The notes: generated by a model from the sequence alone, not told the origin. 64,000 nt of DNA from Acanthaster planci (GCF_001949145.1 NW_019091451.1:655806-719805), one strand, 5' to 3'. Positions 1-10,724 are shown, counted from the first letter of the stretch. Numbers and translations are program-made.

Positions 1-285
1 GTTGGGAATTGCCTGTTCATTTAAAGATCGAGTAAAACTGTTTATAATGGTTTCCTGTCTTAGAGCGTTCCGACTTTTTTGAGAGCTGTCACTCCACTGA
101 TCAAGATCTGTTTGCTTATCTGCCATTCCAATAGATCCACTCCACTATTGTTTGTTACAGCCATACAAACCATGAAACAAAAGTCTTTCATGTGCATACT
201 TAGCAACGGCATGCACATTTCAAGCATGCGATGTGGCAATTGGATTTTTATAAAGAGAAATTGTATGTGTTCTTTGTTTAACAAG

Positions 286-778
286 AATGAATATGTGACA
301 CCAACCAACGCTGACTACAGCACCGGCGAATTTACCTGGAAGGCCAAAGACCCATCCCTTCCTGCCGACCAGTACAACCCCTCGGTCACGTCCAATGTGC
401 ATGGTGAGAACTACTTCGAGCGCGATACCCAGACCCTTTGGCTTCTGGTCAAGGGCCCTGTGCCCGTGGAGATCCGCACCACGGCCGTCATCATGGTCAC
501 CTTCGGCGTGCCGGCCGTCTCAGTGGACAACTTCTACGAGGATGCCAACCTGGTGCGCAACCTGGCCGCCCTGCTCAACGTGGACCAGTCACAGATCCGT
601 GTGGTGGACGTGGTGAGTGAGTCGAGTGGGCGCCGGCGCCGCCGTGCCGCGGAGGGGGAGGCGGAGGTGATTATGGAGATCGGCCCCCCACCATCGGAGA
701 CGATAGACTCACCGGGATCTGATACTGTGAACCAGACGAGCTCCAATACGACAACAGCTGCCCCGCCGAGTGGTTCAA
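286..778 (+). CDS. PKHD1L1-like: Fibrocystin-L-like exon A: ectodomain with RRRRR site
   Basis: Open from the acceptor-like ACAAG at 281-285 to the donor GTATGT at 779. It encodes fragment residues 1-164 and ends in phase 1. Key segments are NYFERDTQTLWLLVKGPVPVEI, then NLVRNLAALLNVDQSQIRVVDV, then SSGRRRRRAAEGE (arginines at 631-645), then a Ser/Thr-rich stretch with NQT and NTT sequons. G+C-rich coding composition contrasts sharply with the A+T-rich flanks. The 5' boundary is the least certain, because the acceptor's pyrimidine tract is short. Confidence 0.7.
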
Positions 779-3700
779 GTATGTCTCCCTCTTCAATTCA
801 TACTGCCTCATGGGGGCGCCATATCCGACTTCTCTCTATCCTTGTCCCAATTAACTGTCATTTTTATGATCTGTAGTTGTACAAAGCCATGTTAAGTGTT
901 CTGTAAGCCCTGGGCACGGTGCATACACTACATGTCTATTGGATAATCTGGCCCTGTAGCCATAGATATACACACACACACAAATTACACCAGATGCAAA
1001 CCCCAACCTGGTTAAAAGCATTTTTTTTCTTTAAACTTTCATCTCATATCTATTGGCTTGCCAGCATCAGAGGTACACAAAGATTTCAATTTACAGACAG
1101 TCATCAAAGCTAGGCAGTCATGCGTGGTTTGTTGCCATCTTTGACAACTGCAAAGCAACCAGTCGTCCAGTGTTTCCTTTCCTTGAAAGTCTTATCTATC
1201 TGATTCCTCCTATCTCACCCCCACGTCTCCGCAAAGGAGTTAGAGTGGCATATAGCAGTTCCTTCCTTAATGGCCTTTAGTTTTGGGTTTTAGTCCTTAC
1301 CTGATTGTGTGGGTTTCCCTGGAATATTTATCTGGGACTTATTTCCACGTCAGAAAGCTGAACATTTCTCCATTACTATTTTCATAGCAACTTATGATAA
1401 TCGTATAACTTGCACTTAACACTCTGTTGGATGGATAGAAATAAATGACATGAAACAACGATCCTGTGGCAAAACAACTTATTTATGTCCTGTTTCCATG
1501 TCAGCCCCTGCACCAGGTGGCAACCTGAACTTTGACGATCTGGTGGAGGTCCAGTCCATCCTTGCTGACACCATGCAGTCTGGTGACCTCGGCGATGCCC
1601 TCAACATCACCGTCACCTCCATGCTGATGTCAGATCCCGTGGCCGTGGTGGTTGACCCAACTGGTGGTGTTCGTGCCACCAATGAGACAGGGGGCAGCAG
1701 TGACGTGCCCAGCGGAACCAAGACGTGAGTGGTTTTTTCTTGGCTACTCTTTATGGCATGTTGCAGCAAAAGTCTCTATTGTGGTGGGACCTTAGAGATG
1801 AAGATGGTGAAAGCATCACTCATACATTACTTAAAAGACTCTGAAGAGTAAAGAATTGTAATTAGATAAGTTAGGAGGACAGCCCACTATGATGTTTGGG
1901 GTCTAGAATTATCCAGTGGTTAGAACTGGTTCATTTTGAAAAAAAAAGGGCTGTAGACAAGTCCAATTACACGTCCTTTCACAAATTCAATTACAAGCTC
2001 AATAGTAGCAAGATAAGCCATGACCAAGTTTATTCAAGTTCCACATTCAAGATGCTCTTTATGTAAAAAGAAGATAAAATCTCAAATCACGTAGTTGTCC
2101 ACATCTTTGGATGCTCCAGGTATGATGAGTTGATGCGGGAGGAAGAGGAACAGGAGAACGCCAACTTGGAGCTTGAGATTGAGTACCGCACCCCGGTGGC
2201 CCTGGTCCTGCACACCCAACCTGACGGAGCCCGAGAGGGAGCCGTCCTGACCCAGCAACCCACAGTGTATGCCGTTGATGCCCTGGTTAGGAGATTTGAG
2301 ATTTCCCTCTCAGAACTTGTAAAGTTTGCTGTAAATTTGTAATCCTCCCATATAGGTGCTTGGAATCAGATGTGTTTACCTTTCATAACAATAAAACCTT
2401 TGCCGAGAATTACGCTGCCTTTCTTTGAGTATTTATTTTGTGGGGGTCTAATGCAAGTCTGTATCCATTCTGTGGTTTTTCACACTCTTCATTTGATTAC
2501 ACGTGTTGATTCGAGGCACTCTCAAAAATGCATCGGTAGACAGGCACCTTTGTACCAGAGAGATTGAAAGTGTAACTGCAAGAAAACACTTGCAAATTGT
2601 TAAAGTTGTGACTGCCTTTCCAAGACAAATGCCTTGTGGCAAACTTTATTGCAAACCTGTTTTAATTTTTCTGATCAGAATGCATATTCTTTTGATTTGT
2701 CTTTTTCAGGGCAACATTGTCCCTCAGCTGGGAGCTCGGCTGAACCCCTGGCAGCTGACCGTCTCCATCAACCCCTCCACCCCCAGTGCTGACACAATCC
2801 AGCTCACGGGCAACCTTACCGTGGCATTTGATGGCAGCTGGGCCAACTTCACGGATTTGACCCTCGACGTCCAGGCCTCAGGAGTCATCCTTGACTTCCA
2901 GATCACCTTGCCCAACACTTCCAGCCTGGAAGTCAGTGCCCAACCCTTTGATGTGGCAGTCCGGCCGTATTACCTGATGGCACTGACTTCGCCCGATGCG
3001 GCATCCATTAACTCAACTTTTGACGTGATTGTGGAATTGAGGGACGAGATCACTATGCTGGTCCCACAAAACCTGTCTGCCAAAGTAAGAAAGAGATGTC
3101 TTCAAATTTATTTAGGAGGATACACCGATGCATGGTATGATAAAGTGCCAGCAGAACACTATTTTTTTACAATGGAACTTATGGACACATCTTTGGGTCC
3201 ACACATGGATTCTGCTCATAGTCCTACAGCTTTAACATGTTATTTATGGACCATTTACATTCAGCAGCCATCTTTGAGGTATTTTTCTCCCTACTGAACT
3301 AAATTAAGCACCTTCAAGATGGCTGCCGTGTCAGATATTTGTTAATATTTGAGTATTCCTTCATCATGGCTGATTCAATATTTGTACCCAAGATTTGTAT
3401 CTACTTTTAGCCCTATCAAAAAAATTCATGTAGAATTTATGAATGATTTACAGTAATATCTGCCATCAGCAATATTTGGCACATTAATGGTCTAAAGAGA
3501 GTTAGTAAGAATTTCAGTTGTATTATTCATGTGACGTATTGTCATTTCCAGTGATTGGCTGTCAATTAATTACCACAGGGTCTGGAGTGGCATGCTCTGA
3601 TAGCCCTCAACATGCCCACCAACTACAGGGGCCAATTGCGGGGTCAGCTGGAAACGACTTTTGACCTGGCCACTGCCCAGGCACAGTTCACCAATCTGTC

Positions 3701-6700
3701 CATAGATGCAGCCGGGGTGAGCTACATCCTGGCGGTCAGCGTGGAGACCATCCCGTCTAGTGCCTACCAGCTTGGTCTGATGCTTGACCCTTTCGATGTG
3801 GTAGACCCCAGCACTGTCAACGTGACCGGGCCAACAAGACGCCTGATGCTGCGCTTCGACGTCAGCTACGACGAGGTGGTGGCTGGCAAGGAGGACCTGC
3901 TGGAGATCAACTTCCTGAACTACATCAACGGCCGGTACACTGGTGTACTAATCAGCAGTGTTTTGATTGAGAGAGGTAATCAAATACTCAGGTCCCTATT
4001 CTTTCCTTTGGGCCATCCTTAGAGGTACACCGTTGTCCCTGTGAGACTTGTGTGGCTGCTTCTAAGAGCTAATGAAGACTATACTGCATGTGCTCGGTGG
4101 CTTGTACAACCATTGCATGGAGTTTCTCCTTGAAATTTTCATCTTAATGTGCACAAAATTATATCCCTTACATATTAGGAAATGATCCTGAGCACAGGTA
4201 AAATGAACGAAAAGTTCCTTTGGCAGCTTCTCCCAGGACTCATTGATGCATGCATCTCCATCATTTCAATAGCCTTTCTTGATATTTTCTCCTCCCCACC
4301 ATGCGCCCCTAGGGTCCGTCCTGATCTCCTTTGACATGCAGGGTGATGTCGACACAGCTGTGGACGAGCTGTGGATGGACCTCCAGGGAGGGAGCTTCAG
4401 CCTGGAGTTTGACGGCTATACCCTGCAGGCTGAGTCGTACCTGTTAGTGAACGGCGAGGAGTATGGTGTGCCAACGGTGAGTGTGATAGGAGCAGGGACT
4501 TAAAACCTGCACCCTCAGATCTGGGAAATTTTGGAAGACAGTGAGTCAGACCCTTGGAAAGGGGAACAAACCTTTGGGGCTTCTGTTTCTCAGAAGTATT
4601 AAAATTAGTTTTAAGGACAATGAAAATGGCCGTTTTTGAGAATTTTGCCCATTACAAATGTGAATGCAGAAAGCTTCCATTTTTTCTGAGACTTTAACTT
4701 TTGTATAGCCACCTCCATATGTCTGTTTCTGCTCTGTATTCATCATGCACTTTTTTTCTTTGCTGACAAAAAACAGGCCAACAAAAATTTTAGCATTAGG
4801 AGAAAGTAAAATTGAAGTTTTACCAGTAAAATAGGCTAGGCAAAACCCTGCTTTTAAAAGTTGTATCACCTTCTCACAAAATAGCATTTGAGGTGAAAGA
4901 CACATTGTATCTGTGAGCTGGGACTTGCAAAGCTTTTCTTTGTGAATAAGTGGAAATTGCATGGCCTGCAAAATGTTGCAAAAGTTTTAAAAACTGCACA
5001 CTGTGAATTTCTGAAATATTCCCCAATGAAACGAGCATGTACATGCAGTTTCTCAGATGAGCATCTTACATAAAAACACTCACACCTGCAAGGTATGCCA
5101 TCTGAGGGCAATGACCAGATTTGAAGCAGTTGTACCCTGTCCGCGTCCGTGTTCATGAAAACTTCGTTAGGTACGGGCTCCGAGGCAAGGTTAGATTTCT
5201 TTGGAGGTCATTATTTGTATTTTTGCTTCCTCACAGGAGCCGCCTGCGGGATTTCCCATTTGGGCAATTGCTGTGATTGTCGTCGTTGTCTTGGTGGTAG
5301 TTCTGCTCATTGTCCTTGTCATTGTCAAGCTTTGCTGCACACGAGGTCAGTCTCTCCAGGTCCCCTATCAACATTGCTCAAATTGTTGGCATTGTTTCCG
5401 CAAAAAGTCTAAATTCCCCCCCCCCAAAAAAATGAAAAAAATTAAAAAGAAATTAAATATGTGCAACAATACCATTGTAAACAATGCATGTTTAATCATA
5501 CTTTCAACCTGTTGGCAAATATCAGACATCAAAAAAAATCTCCAGCCTGCCCCCCTCTGGAAAAATTCCTGGATCCACCCCTGAAAGTCGTGGAAAAGTA
5601 GTGAAAAACTGTGGGGAGAGGGTATCCCAAAATTCTGTTGTCAGAGAGAACAGTTGTGGAACAATGTTGTTCTAAAACTTTACTTTCATTTTCCCAAGCA
5701 CCCCCATCCATTTTGTGGTATATTCCTTTAGAAAGTTGTCCAATAAAATCCCCTTCAATGGACTTGGCACATGCGTGGCATGTTGCGTACACACAGACTC
5801 CTGACCAATCAGACCCGATTCAACTGTCTTGTTTCCATGTGCCAGTGCATGATTTACGCAGCGGGCATTATCATTTCTCAGCAGGCATTAATGGTAATAC
5901 ACGGTCACGTGATGCATTTCGACAAATAGAAATAGAAAAACTCTCCCAGGTATTTATGAATAGTGGTTATGGCAGTCTTCAGTTCATTTTGTAGTTTTGC
6001 TGGCCTTTCCATGAAAATAGGCCTTTCTTTATCTCCACAAACTGCTTCCTCCAGGAAAGACAGTGAGCAGCGTGGAGGCAGCGCCACTGACTGAGAGCTT
6101 CAAGCTGAAGGAGTTTACCAGCTCCGGCTCCCTCAACAATCCCCTGCTGAAGGTGGACCATGAACCAGACGGATCAGCGTAAATATTGCTCAGTCTTTGA
6201 TGAAGAAACAAAAAATAAAAGACACTCACCTTGACTGAACTTGACAACATAGCCCAAACCAAGTTTATTAGGAAAAAAAAAATTGGCGGTCTCTGGTCAG
6301 CGCACGTGTCGATTTTGAACCTGTGCATCAATTTTTTTTCCCCATTTTTTTGTCAAAATTTTTAAAACATATTTCCTTTATTTCCACACCGCCTGAATTT
6401 TTGCGAGTAGACTGATTCCCGGCTACAAATCCATAAGTCAGAAGTGCAATTTGTTCAAGGAACCAGACTAATTTGTGGGTAGCTCATACTGAGTGATAGA
6501 TCGTTATGACTGCGTAATATTGATGTCGAACACAAACAGTAGACCATGGATAGGTTACAAAGTTGTAGCCAGCTGAACAACAACAACGGTGGCATGACTT
6601 GTGATGTGCTACTACTAGCCTTTGCTCTTTGATTAAATATGCCACTCATTTCCGTGTCCATTGCCAGTCTTAAAAAGCCAACCTTATCCTCCCTAAAAAA

Positions 6701-8905
6701 AATTTAAAAAACAACGAAGAAATGCATCGCCGCTTTAATTCTGGAACTTTGGTCTGACCAGAGACCGAGTATGTTTATTTTTGGCTCTGTACACCGAGGG
6801 TGCCCCTCAGTAATGGTAGTTACTGCCATTGTATCAGTTATGGGTAATGTCAAGTGATGGCCACTTGTCGACGTAATCTTGAGAGTAATAAAAAGCCAGG
6901 GCCCCTTCAAAAATAAGTCTGTTAGTCGGTTATTTCAATCCTCTCATTTTCCAAAGAAAAAAGGTGCATGATAATAAATTTAAAACGAAATTGAGTTACA
7001 TCTGCTTAACTGTTGCTCGGACCGTCCCCTTGTTCACTGTATTTTTTCTTCTCTTTGCCAACTTTTGCCCTCTTTTGGTTTTGGTGTCTCTTGTCCTTAC
7101 TTCCATTTCACATAATCTAATTTGTATTTTTTCATTTCATTTTTGCTACCATGAAGGTTTGATCCATATGCCAACGGGTCTCCCAACACGCCGAGACGCA
7201 CCCCAGAAGTGGAGGTGACAGCCCTGCCACCAGGCTTCACCGAGTCTACCGGCCAAGAAGAACGACGTAAGTTGACAATGTTCAAGTCCCTAATCTTGAG
7301 ATCACCTTCGACCTGTCAAAGATGTGCAATTAAGCCCTGTTAGTTCATTTTTGCTGCTAGGTAAAAAAAAAACACTCAAAGAACAGGTGTTTAAGAACCT
7401 TAGAATGAGAAAACTTTGAACCCTTGCTTTTAAAACTTTACTTTACCAATGCAGCTGTTTATTTTCTTTTGGTATTAATGCAACTCAACACCTGTGTGTT
7501 TTCACTTGTGAACATTACGTGATATTGAGGAAGTCTGTTTTATAAAATAGTCTATTGTAGGAGCTGTTGTGTTTGTAGACTTAAATTTGGCAGATATGTC
7601 CAGATTTTTCATAGGAACATTTCAAATTGTCCAATCTCTTTTACTGGAACTGTAGGTGTTTTTCAATTTTTCATCTCCCAGAACTCAAGTATAATCCTCA
7701 AGATTGCTCAGCAAAACACCTAAAGTTTGTTTCTCGCTCTTTCAAATGACATGAAGATAAATGTTCTCTGCAGATGGTAGTGTCATATGAGTATTACTAA
7801 AGTCATATAGTTGGTCACTAGTAATGATAAAATTACTACTTGTTGGCAGGTTCTCTCAGTTGTTTACCGTATGTACTTTTAAACCTAGAGCTTAATGTTC
7901 CCTCATGAGGACATGATCCAGAGATGACAGTAATCTGACAATTTGATAAAAATTGTAACACCTACCGTGCAGTTGAGGTGACTGTCTAGGACTATAACTG
8001 GATTCCACCATTTTTCATTTTTTGTTCAGTGCTGGAGGAGCGCATCAAGATGATGATCATGGTCAAGAACTCTGACGGCACCTTCCAGAAGCTGGGCGCC
8101 GTCCAGGCCAACAAGGTGGGCACGGCCCGGGCCCTGAGGGAGGACGTCAAACGCGCCCTGCCGGCCAAGCTGCGGGACAAGAAGTTCATCCTGCTGGATG
8201 AGACGCTGAAGGACATTGACGGGCCACGAGAGAAGAAAGCCATGCTGTCAGAGATCTACCGCTCCGAGTGCGTGCTGATGCGCTGGGTCAGAGACCAAGG
8301 TGAGCAGCTGGATTTTTGTCTTTTCCATCAGGTTTTTGTCCGTCGCCAAGATAAATCATATAAGTATCATACAGTTTGTTGCTGTTTCATCTGTTGTGAA
8401 GAAAAGTAGACTAGAGTGGTTTAAGTATAAAATATAATTTGTTTGAATTAATTAAATAATTTGTTTTAAATTTACAAACCACACTTCCGCTTGTTTTTGA
8501 TCAACCGATACCTGTTCCAAGGATCCAGGTTTTAGGCTCTCCAAGTTCAAGAGTGAAAATGCACTCCAAGTGAAACATCACACCTACTTGAAACAAAGGA
8601 CAAGACGAATTTGAGTGAAATTCCTGTACTTGAGTAGATCAAGCTCTCACTCAAGCTTTCACAGGGTGGCAGTTTTTAAAGCTTTGGACATAAGAGAGTA
8701 ACTTGTCCAATTACTTTTATTTTCCCCTGTTGTTTGTCCAGATGTGGCCAAGCTGTGCGTGTGTGGCCTGGTGGGACAGTTTGAGTGCTCCCTCTGTCGA
8801 CGGCAGACCTACTGCAGCCCCCAGTGCCAGTCCACTGACTGGGTGCGCCACAGCATGCAGTGTTCCAGCTACGCTGTGGCTTCAGTCGACAACCCTCGCT
8901 TGTAG
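286..8905 (+). CDS. PKHD1L1-like: Fibrocystin-L (PKHD1L1)-like membrane protein with C-terminal MYND zinc finger; 3' part of gene, 11 exons
   Basis: Eleven exons join in one open frame: 286-778, 1505-1724, 2120-2285, 2710-3084, 3579-3942, 4313-4476, 5237-5345, 6055-6178, 7157-7266, 8030-8299, 8742-8905. They total 2559 nt, or 852 residues plus stop; every junction is GT-AG and phase-compatible. The 5' end lies outside the window. Residues 1-594 are extracellular: a domain with the FGVPAVSVDNFYEDANLVRNLA segment typical, from memory, of the fibrocystin/fibrocystin-L C-terminal ectodomain; five arginines (fragment residues 116-120) resembling a proprotein-convertase site; many N-glycosylation sequons (NQT, NTT, NIT, NLT, NFT, NTS). 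Residues ~600-626 are a very hydrophobic Val/Ile/Leu helix followed by KLCCTR, so type I topology. The ~225-residue tail holds a linker, a compact domain (709-798) I do not recognise, and a MYND finger (804-839). Family membership is by pattern recognition. Vertebrate fibrocystins, as I know them, have short tails without a MYND finger, so the tail is the novel part. Confidence 0.72.
1290..1385 (+). mobile_element. Degenerate SINE body
   Basis: GTGTGGGTTTCCCTGGAATA then TTTATCTGGGACTTATTTCC and CTGAACATTTC follow the order of the SINE body at ~44565-44625. Head not recognisable. Lies in an intron of the fibrocystin-L-like gene. Confidence 0.5.
1505..1724 (+). CDS. PKHD1L1-like: Fibrocystin-L-like exon B: ectodomain
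   Basis: Acceptor ATGTCAG before 1505 and donor GTGAGT at 1725. Phase 1 in, phase 2 out. Encodes residues 165-237, containing the segment NFDDLVEVQSILADTMQSGD and an NIT sequon. No cysteines; the predicted character is a soluble extracellular domain. Confidence 0.72.
2120..2285 (+). CDS. PKHD1L1-like: Fibrocystin-L-like exon C: ectodomain
   Basis: Acceptor CTCCAG before 2120, donor GTTAGG at 2286. Phase 2 in, phase 0 out. Residues 238-293 begin with an acidic stretch (REEEEQEN) and continue into a β-rich segment with YRTPVALVLHTQPDG. Ends exactly where the next exon resumes the frame. Confidence 0.7.
2710..3084 (+). CDS. PKHD1L1-like: Fibrocystin-L-like exon D: WANFTDL repeat domain
   Basis: Acceptor TTTTTCAG at 2702-2709, donor GTAAGA at 3085; 125 codons, phase 0 both ends. 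Contains PWQLTVSI, then GNLTVAFDGSWANFTDLTLD and ILDFQIT, a repeat-domain pattern I associate with the membrane-proximal ectodomain of fibrocystin-L. Several N-glycosylation sequons (NLT, NFT, NTS, NST, NLS). Confidence 0.75.
3579..3942 (+). CDS. PKHD1L1-like: Fibrocystin-L-like exon E: second copy of the repeat domain
   Basis: Acceptor TACCACAG before 3579; donor GTGTAC at 3943, weak but the only nearby donor giving phase 1, which the next exon requires. Residues 419-539 include GQLETTFDLATAQAQFTNLS followed by YILAVSV, echoing the WANFTDL/ILDFQI arrangement of the previous exon. This suggests an internal tandem domain duplication. Confidence 0.72.
4313..4476 (+). CDS. PKHD1L1-like: Fibrocystin-L-like exon F: juxtamembrane ectodomain
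   Basis: Acceptor CCCCTAG before 4313, donor GTGAGT at 4477. Phase 1 in, phase 0 out. Residues 540-594 include ELWMDLQGGSFSLEFDGYTL and LLVNGEEYGVPT. It lies just outside the transmembrane exon. Confidence 0.73.
5237..5345 (+). CDS. PKHD1L1-like: Fibrocystin-L-like exon G: transmembrane helix
   Basis: Acceptor TCCTCACAG before 5237, donor GTCAGT at 5346. Residues 595-630 contain an uninterrupted hydrophobic run from IWAIAV through VVVLLIVLVIV, about 27 residues, followed by the positively charged KLCCTR. The basic side fixes the C-terminus as cytoplasmic. The two cysteines at the inner face could be palmitoylated (inference). Confidence 0.8.
6055..6178 (+). CDS. PKHD1L1-like: Fibrocystin-L-like exon H: cytoplasmic linker
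   Basis: Acceptor CTTCCTCCAG before 6055, donor GTAAAT at 6179. Phase 1 in, phase 2 out. Residues 631-671 are polar and probably disordered (TVSSVEAAPLTESFKLKEF, then SSGSLNNPLLKVDHEPDG). No catalytic motif is visible. Confidence 0.68.
7157..7266 (+). CDS. PKHD1L1-like: Fibrocystin-L-like exon I: cytoplasmic proline-rich linker
   Basis: Acceptor ATGAAG before 7157 with a strong upstream pyrimidine tract; donor GTAAGT at 7267. Phase 2 in, phase 1 out. Residues 672-708 read FDPYANGSPNTPRRTPEVEV and then LPPGFTEST. TP dipeptides are possible proline-directed phosphorylation sites (inference). Confidence 0.68.
8030..8299 (+). CDS. PKHD1L1-like: Fibrocystin-L-like exon J: unrecognised ~85-residue cytoplasmic domain
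   Basis: Acceptor TTTGTTCAG before 8030, donor GTGAGC at 8300; phase 1 both ends. Very G+C-rich coding exon. Residues 709-798 contain IKMMIMVKNSDGTFQKLG, then VGTARALREDVKRALPAKL, then KKFILLDETL and CVLMRWV. Alternating strand/helix/strand character resembles a ubiquitin-like or other small α/β fold, but I cannot assign it to a named family. No cysteine cluster and no enzyme motif. Confidence 0.72.
8742..8905 (+). CDS. PKHD1L1-like: Fibrocystin-L-like terminal exon K: MYND-type zinc finger and stop
   Basis: Acceptor TTTGTCCAG before 8742; stop TAG at 8903-8905. Residues 804-839 give C-x-C-x7-C-x2-C-x4-Y-C-x3-C-x7-H-x3-C (LCVCGLVGQFECSLCRRQTY, then CSPQCQSTDWVRHSMQC). This is the MYND signature, with CxC rather than the usual CxxC at the first pair. 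MYND fingers bind zinc and usually mediate protein-protein contacts through proline-containing peptides. Only 13 residues follow the finger. Confidence 0.8.
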
Positions 8906-9644
8906 AACCCCCTCTTGCACATCCCGGACATGATTTATATTCCCTTTTTTGTTTGTTTCCAGTTTGTAATTCCATCCAGAGGAGCACCTTGATTCAGATT
9001 TTTATTTTTGATGTTTTAATATCTAAAGTTTAGAAATGCATAGCTTATAGGTGTGTATGACCTATTGTTGTACAAAAAAGTTTAAGTGTGATTTTGTGAT
9101 TTTTTGTTTTGCTCTTTATCTATAATTTGATCAATTCAGTCATTTGTGTGCACAAACATTATTAGTAGATTGGAGTTCTTTGATTCGAAAAAAATTTAAT
9201 ACACAAAAAAGATGTTGCTTATTTTATTTTGTATTTTATGATAAAAGCAATACCTCAAATTGTAGCATTTGATCTACATCTTCCGACTGCAGAAGAGGCC
9301 TGCCGGAATATGGCCATACATTTTTTTTTCGACAGTCATTTGCAAAAGTTCCAATCAAAGACCTCAAGATCTAAGGAAATGCCAAGTGATCTTATGGATT
9401 TATTTCAGGTAATAGCTCTTATATGTAGTACTTTTGGATGATTTTGATGTTTTTAGTCATTTTGGCAGCCTGCACTGCAGCATGTAAGTTATACATAATT
9501 TGAAGTAGTGGTGTGCATATTAAGGATATTGACATAGTTAATGATTTTTGTACAAGATTGATGTAAATTTTTTTGTACCGGGTATAGAATGTTTGTATTG
9601 CTTAAATATGGCATTTCTACTTTATCACTTTAAATTATCTGTAA

Positions 9645-9650
9645 AATAAA
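9645..9650 (+). terminator. Candidate proximal poly(A) signal, fibrocystin-L-like gene
   Basis: AATAAA in + orientation about 740 bases after the stop, followed by a TTTGTACTTCTT-type U-rich element. Would give a short 3'UTR lacking the downstream palindrome. Confidence 0.4.
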
Positions 9651-10519
9651 ATTATATGTTTGTACTTCTTAAATGATTATTAATATCAAAGTATTCATAC
9701 TTTGACCATAGAAAAGAGTGTAGAGTACTGTATGTCATTGGTGGTGACATAATGTCATTAAAGCCAGTTGTGCCAAAAAAGGGTCATCATCAAGCAGTCA
9801 TACTCTCCTGGAAACTTGAAATGGTCACAGGAAATAGCTTTATGGACCAAAATTACAGGGGTAATAATGACTTTATATGGTGGCCTATAAATGCCACTGT
9901 TGATGTTCTTAGGCACTTCACTGATACATCTTATTATTACCATTGCAAAGCCATAACTGTTTCACTGTACACATTTGTTACCTGTTTTGAGGGTTTGCCA
10001 ACTGTTATAATCCTTTTACGGTAGAGAGGAACTCATTCTAAAAATTCTGATCGAGTGTGTGATGCAAAAAGCCAGTTGCTGAAGGTTTTGTTGATTCTTC
10101 ATCAGTTCCAGGATGGAACTTTCATCTAATTATACACTTTATATGCCTTGTTGTCAAAAAGTGTGTGTCTGTAGTTGTAATGAGCATTGCTCTTTTTTGA
10201 CTGACATTCCACTCAATTTATAGAGAGTTTTAACCAACTTGTGAAGAGAATATTTTGTGAGAAACATTTTCTTTTTCTAATGTTTTCGTTGAGTAAGAAT
10301 TAGGGTTAGTGGAATGTAAATACTTAATTATAGGCTGACCATTGTAGTTCACATCAAAGCAAAAGGGCTGAATAATTTTATTTGTAAAAAGGAGATTTTT
10401 ACTGTGAGAGTTGAATAATGTATGCATCATCTTGTTTTATGAAAAAAAAACGTTAGCAGTACCTGAATGATGGAAGGCTTGATATAATATTTTTGCCATA
10501 CACTACAGAAGATCAGCCT

Positions 10520-10580
10520 ATCTTTTAGCATGCTTCATCTGTGAAAGAAGTTCTTTCACAGATGAACCATGCTAAAAGAT
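10520..10580. repeat. 61-bp near-perfect palindrome (30-bp arms, 1-nt spacer)
   Basis: Left arm 10520-10549 and right arm 10551-10580 are reverse complements at 29 of 30 positions, separated by a single G. The arms begin ATCTTTTAGCATG. The symmetry stops abruptly at both outer ends. It sits in the inferred 3'UTR of the fibrocystin-L-like gene and would fold as one long RNA hairpin or a DNA cruciform. Confidence 0.9.
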
Positions 10581-10718
10581 ATACATTTACTTACATACTA
10601 TTTTCTCAAAATAGTGCACATTGTGGTCAGTATATTTTACATAATCTCGAGAGTACTATTTTTATCAGTTGAGTATTTTGTTAGTTTTGTAGTATTGTGT
10701 GTGTGTGTGCCATCATGG

Positions 10719-10724
10719 AATAAA
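10719..10724 (+). terminator. Candidate distal poly(A) signal, fibrocystin-L-like gene
   Basis: AATAAA followed by the GU-rich GTTTGTGCTG. If used, the 3'UTR retains the 61-bp palindrome. Confidence 0.45.

Noticed and set aside
613-618. Consensus-like splice donor GTGAGT inside fibrocystin-L-like exon A
   Set aside because: Using it would end the exon in phase 0, while the next exon needs phase 1, so the frame would break. Coding character continues strongly to the donor at 779.
4546-5156. Two overlapping 96-141 codon minus-strand open frames
   Set aside because: Lie in an intron of the membrane-protein gene; lysine/phenylalanine-rich A+T-type translations, no domain, no splice context.
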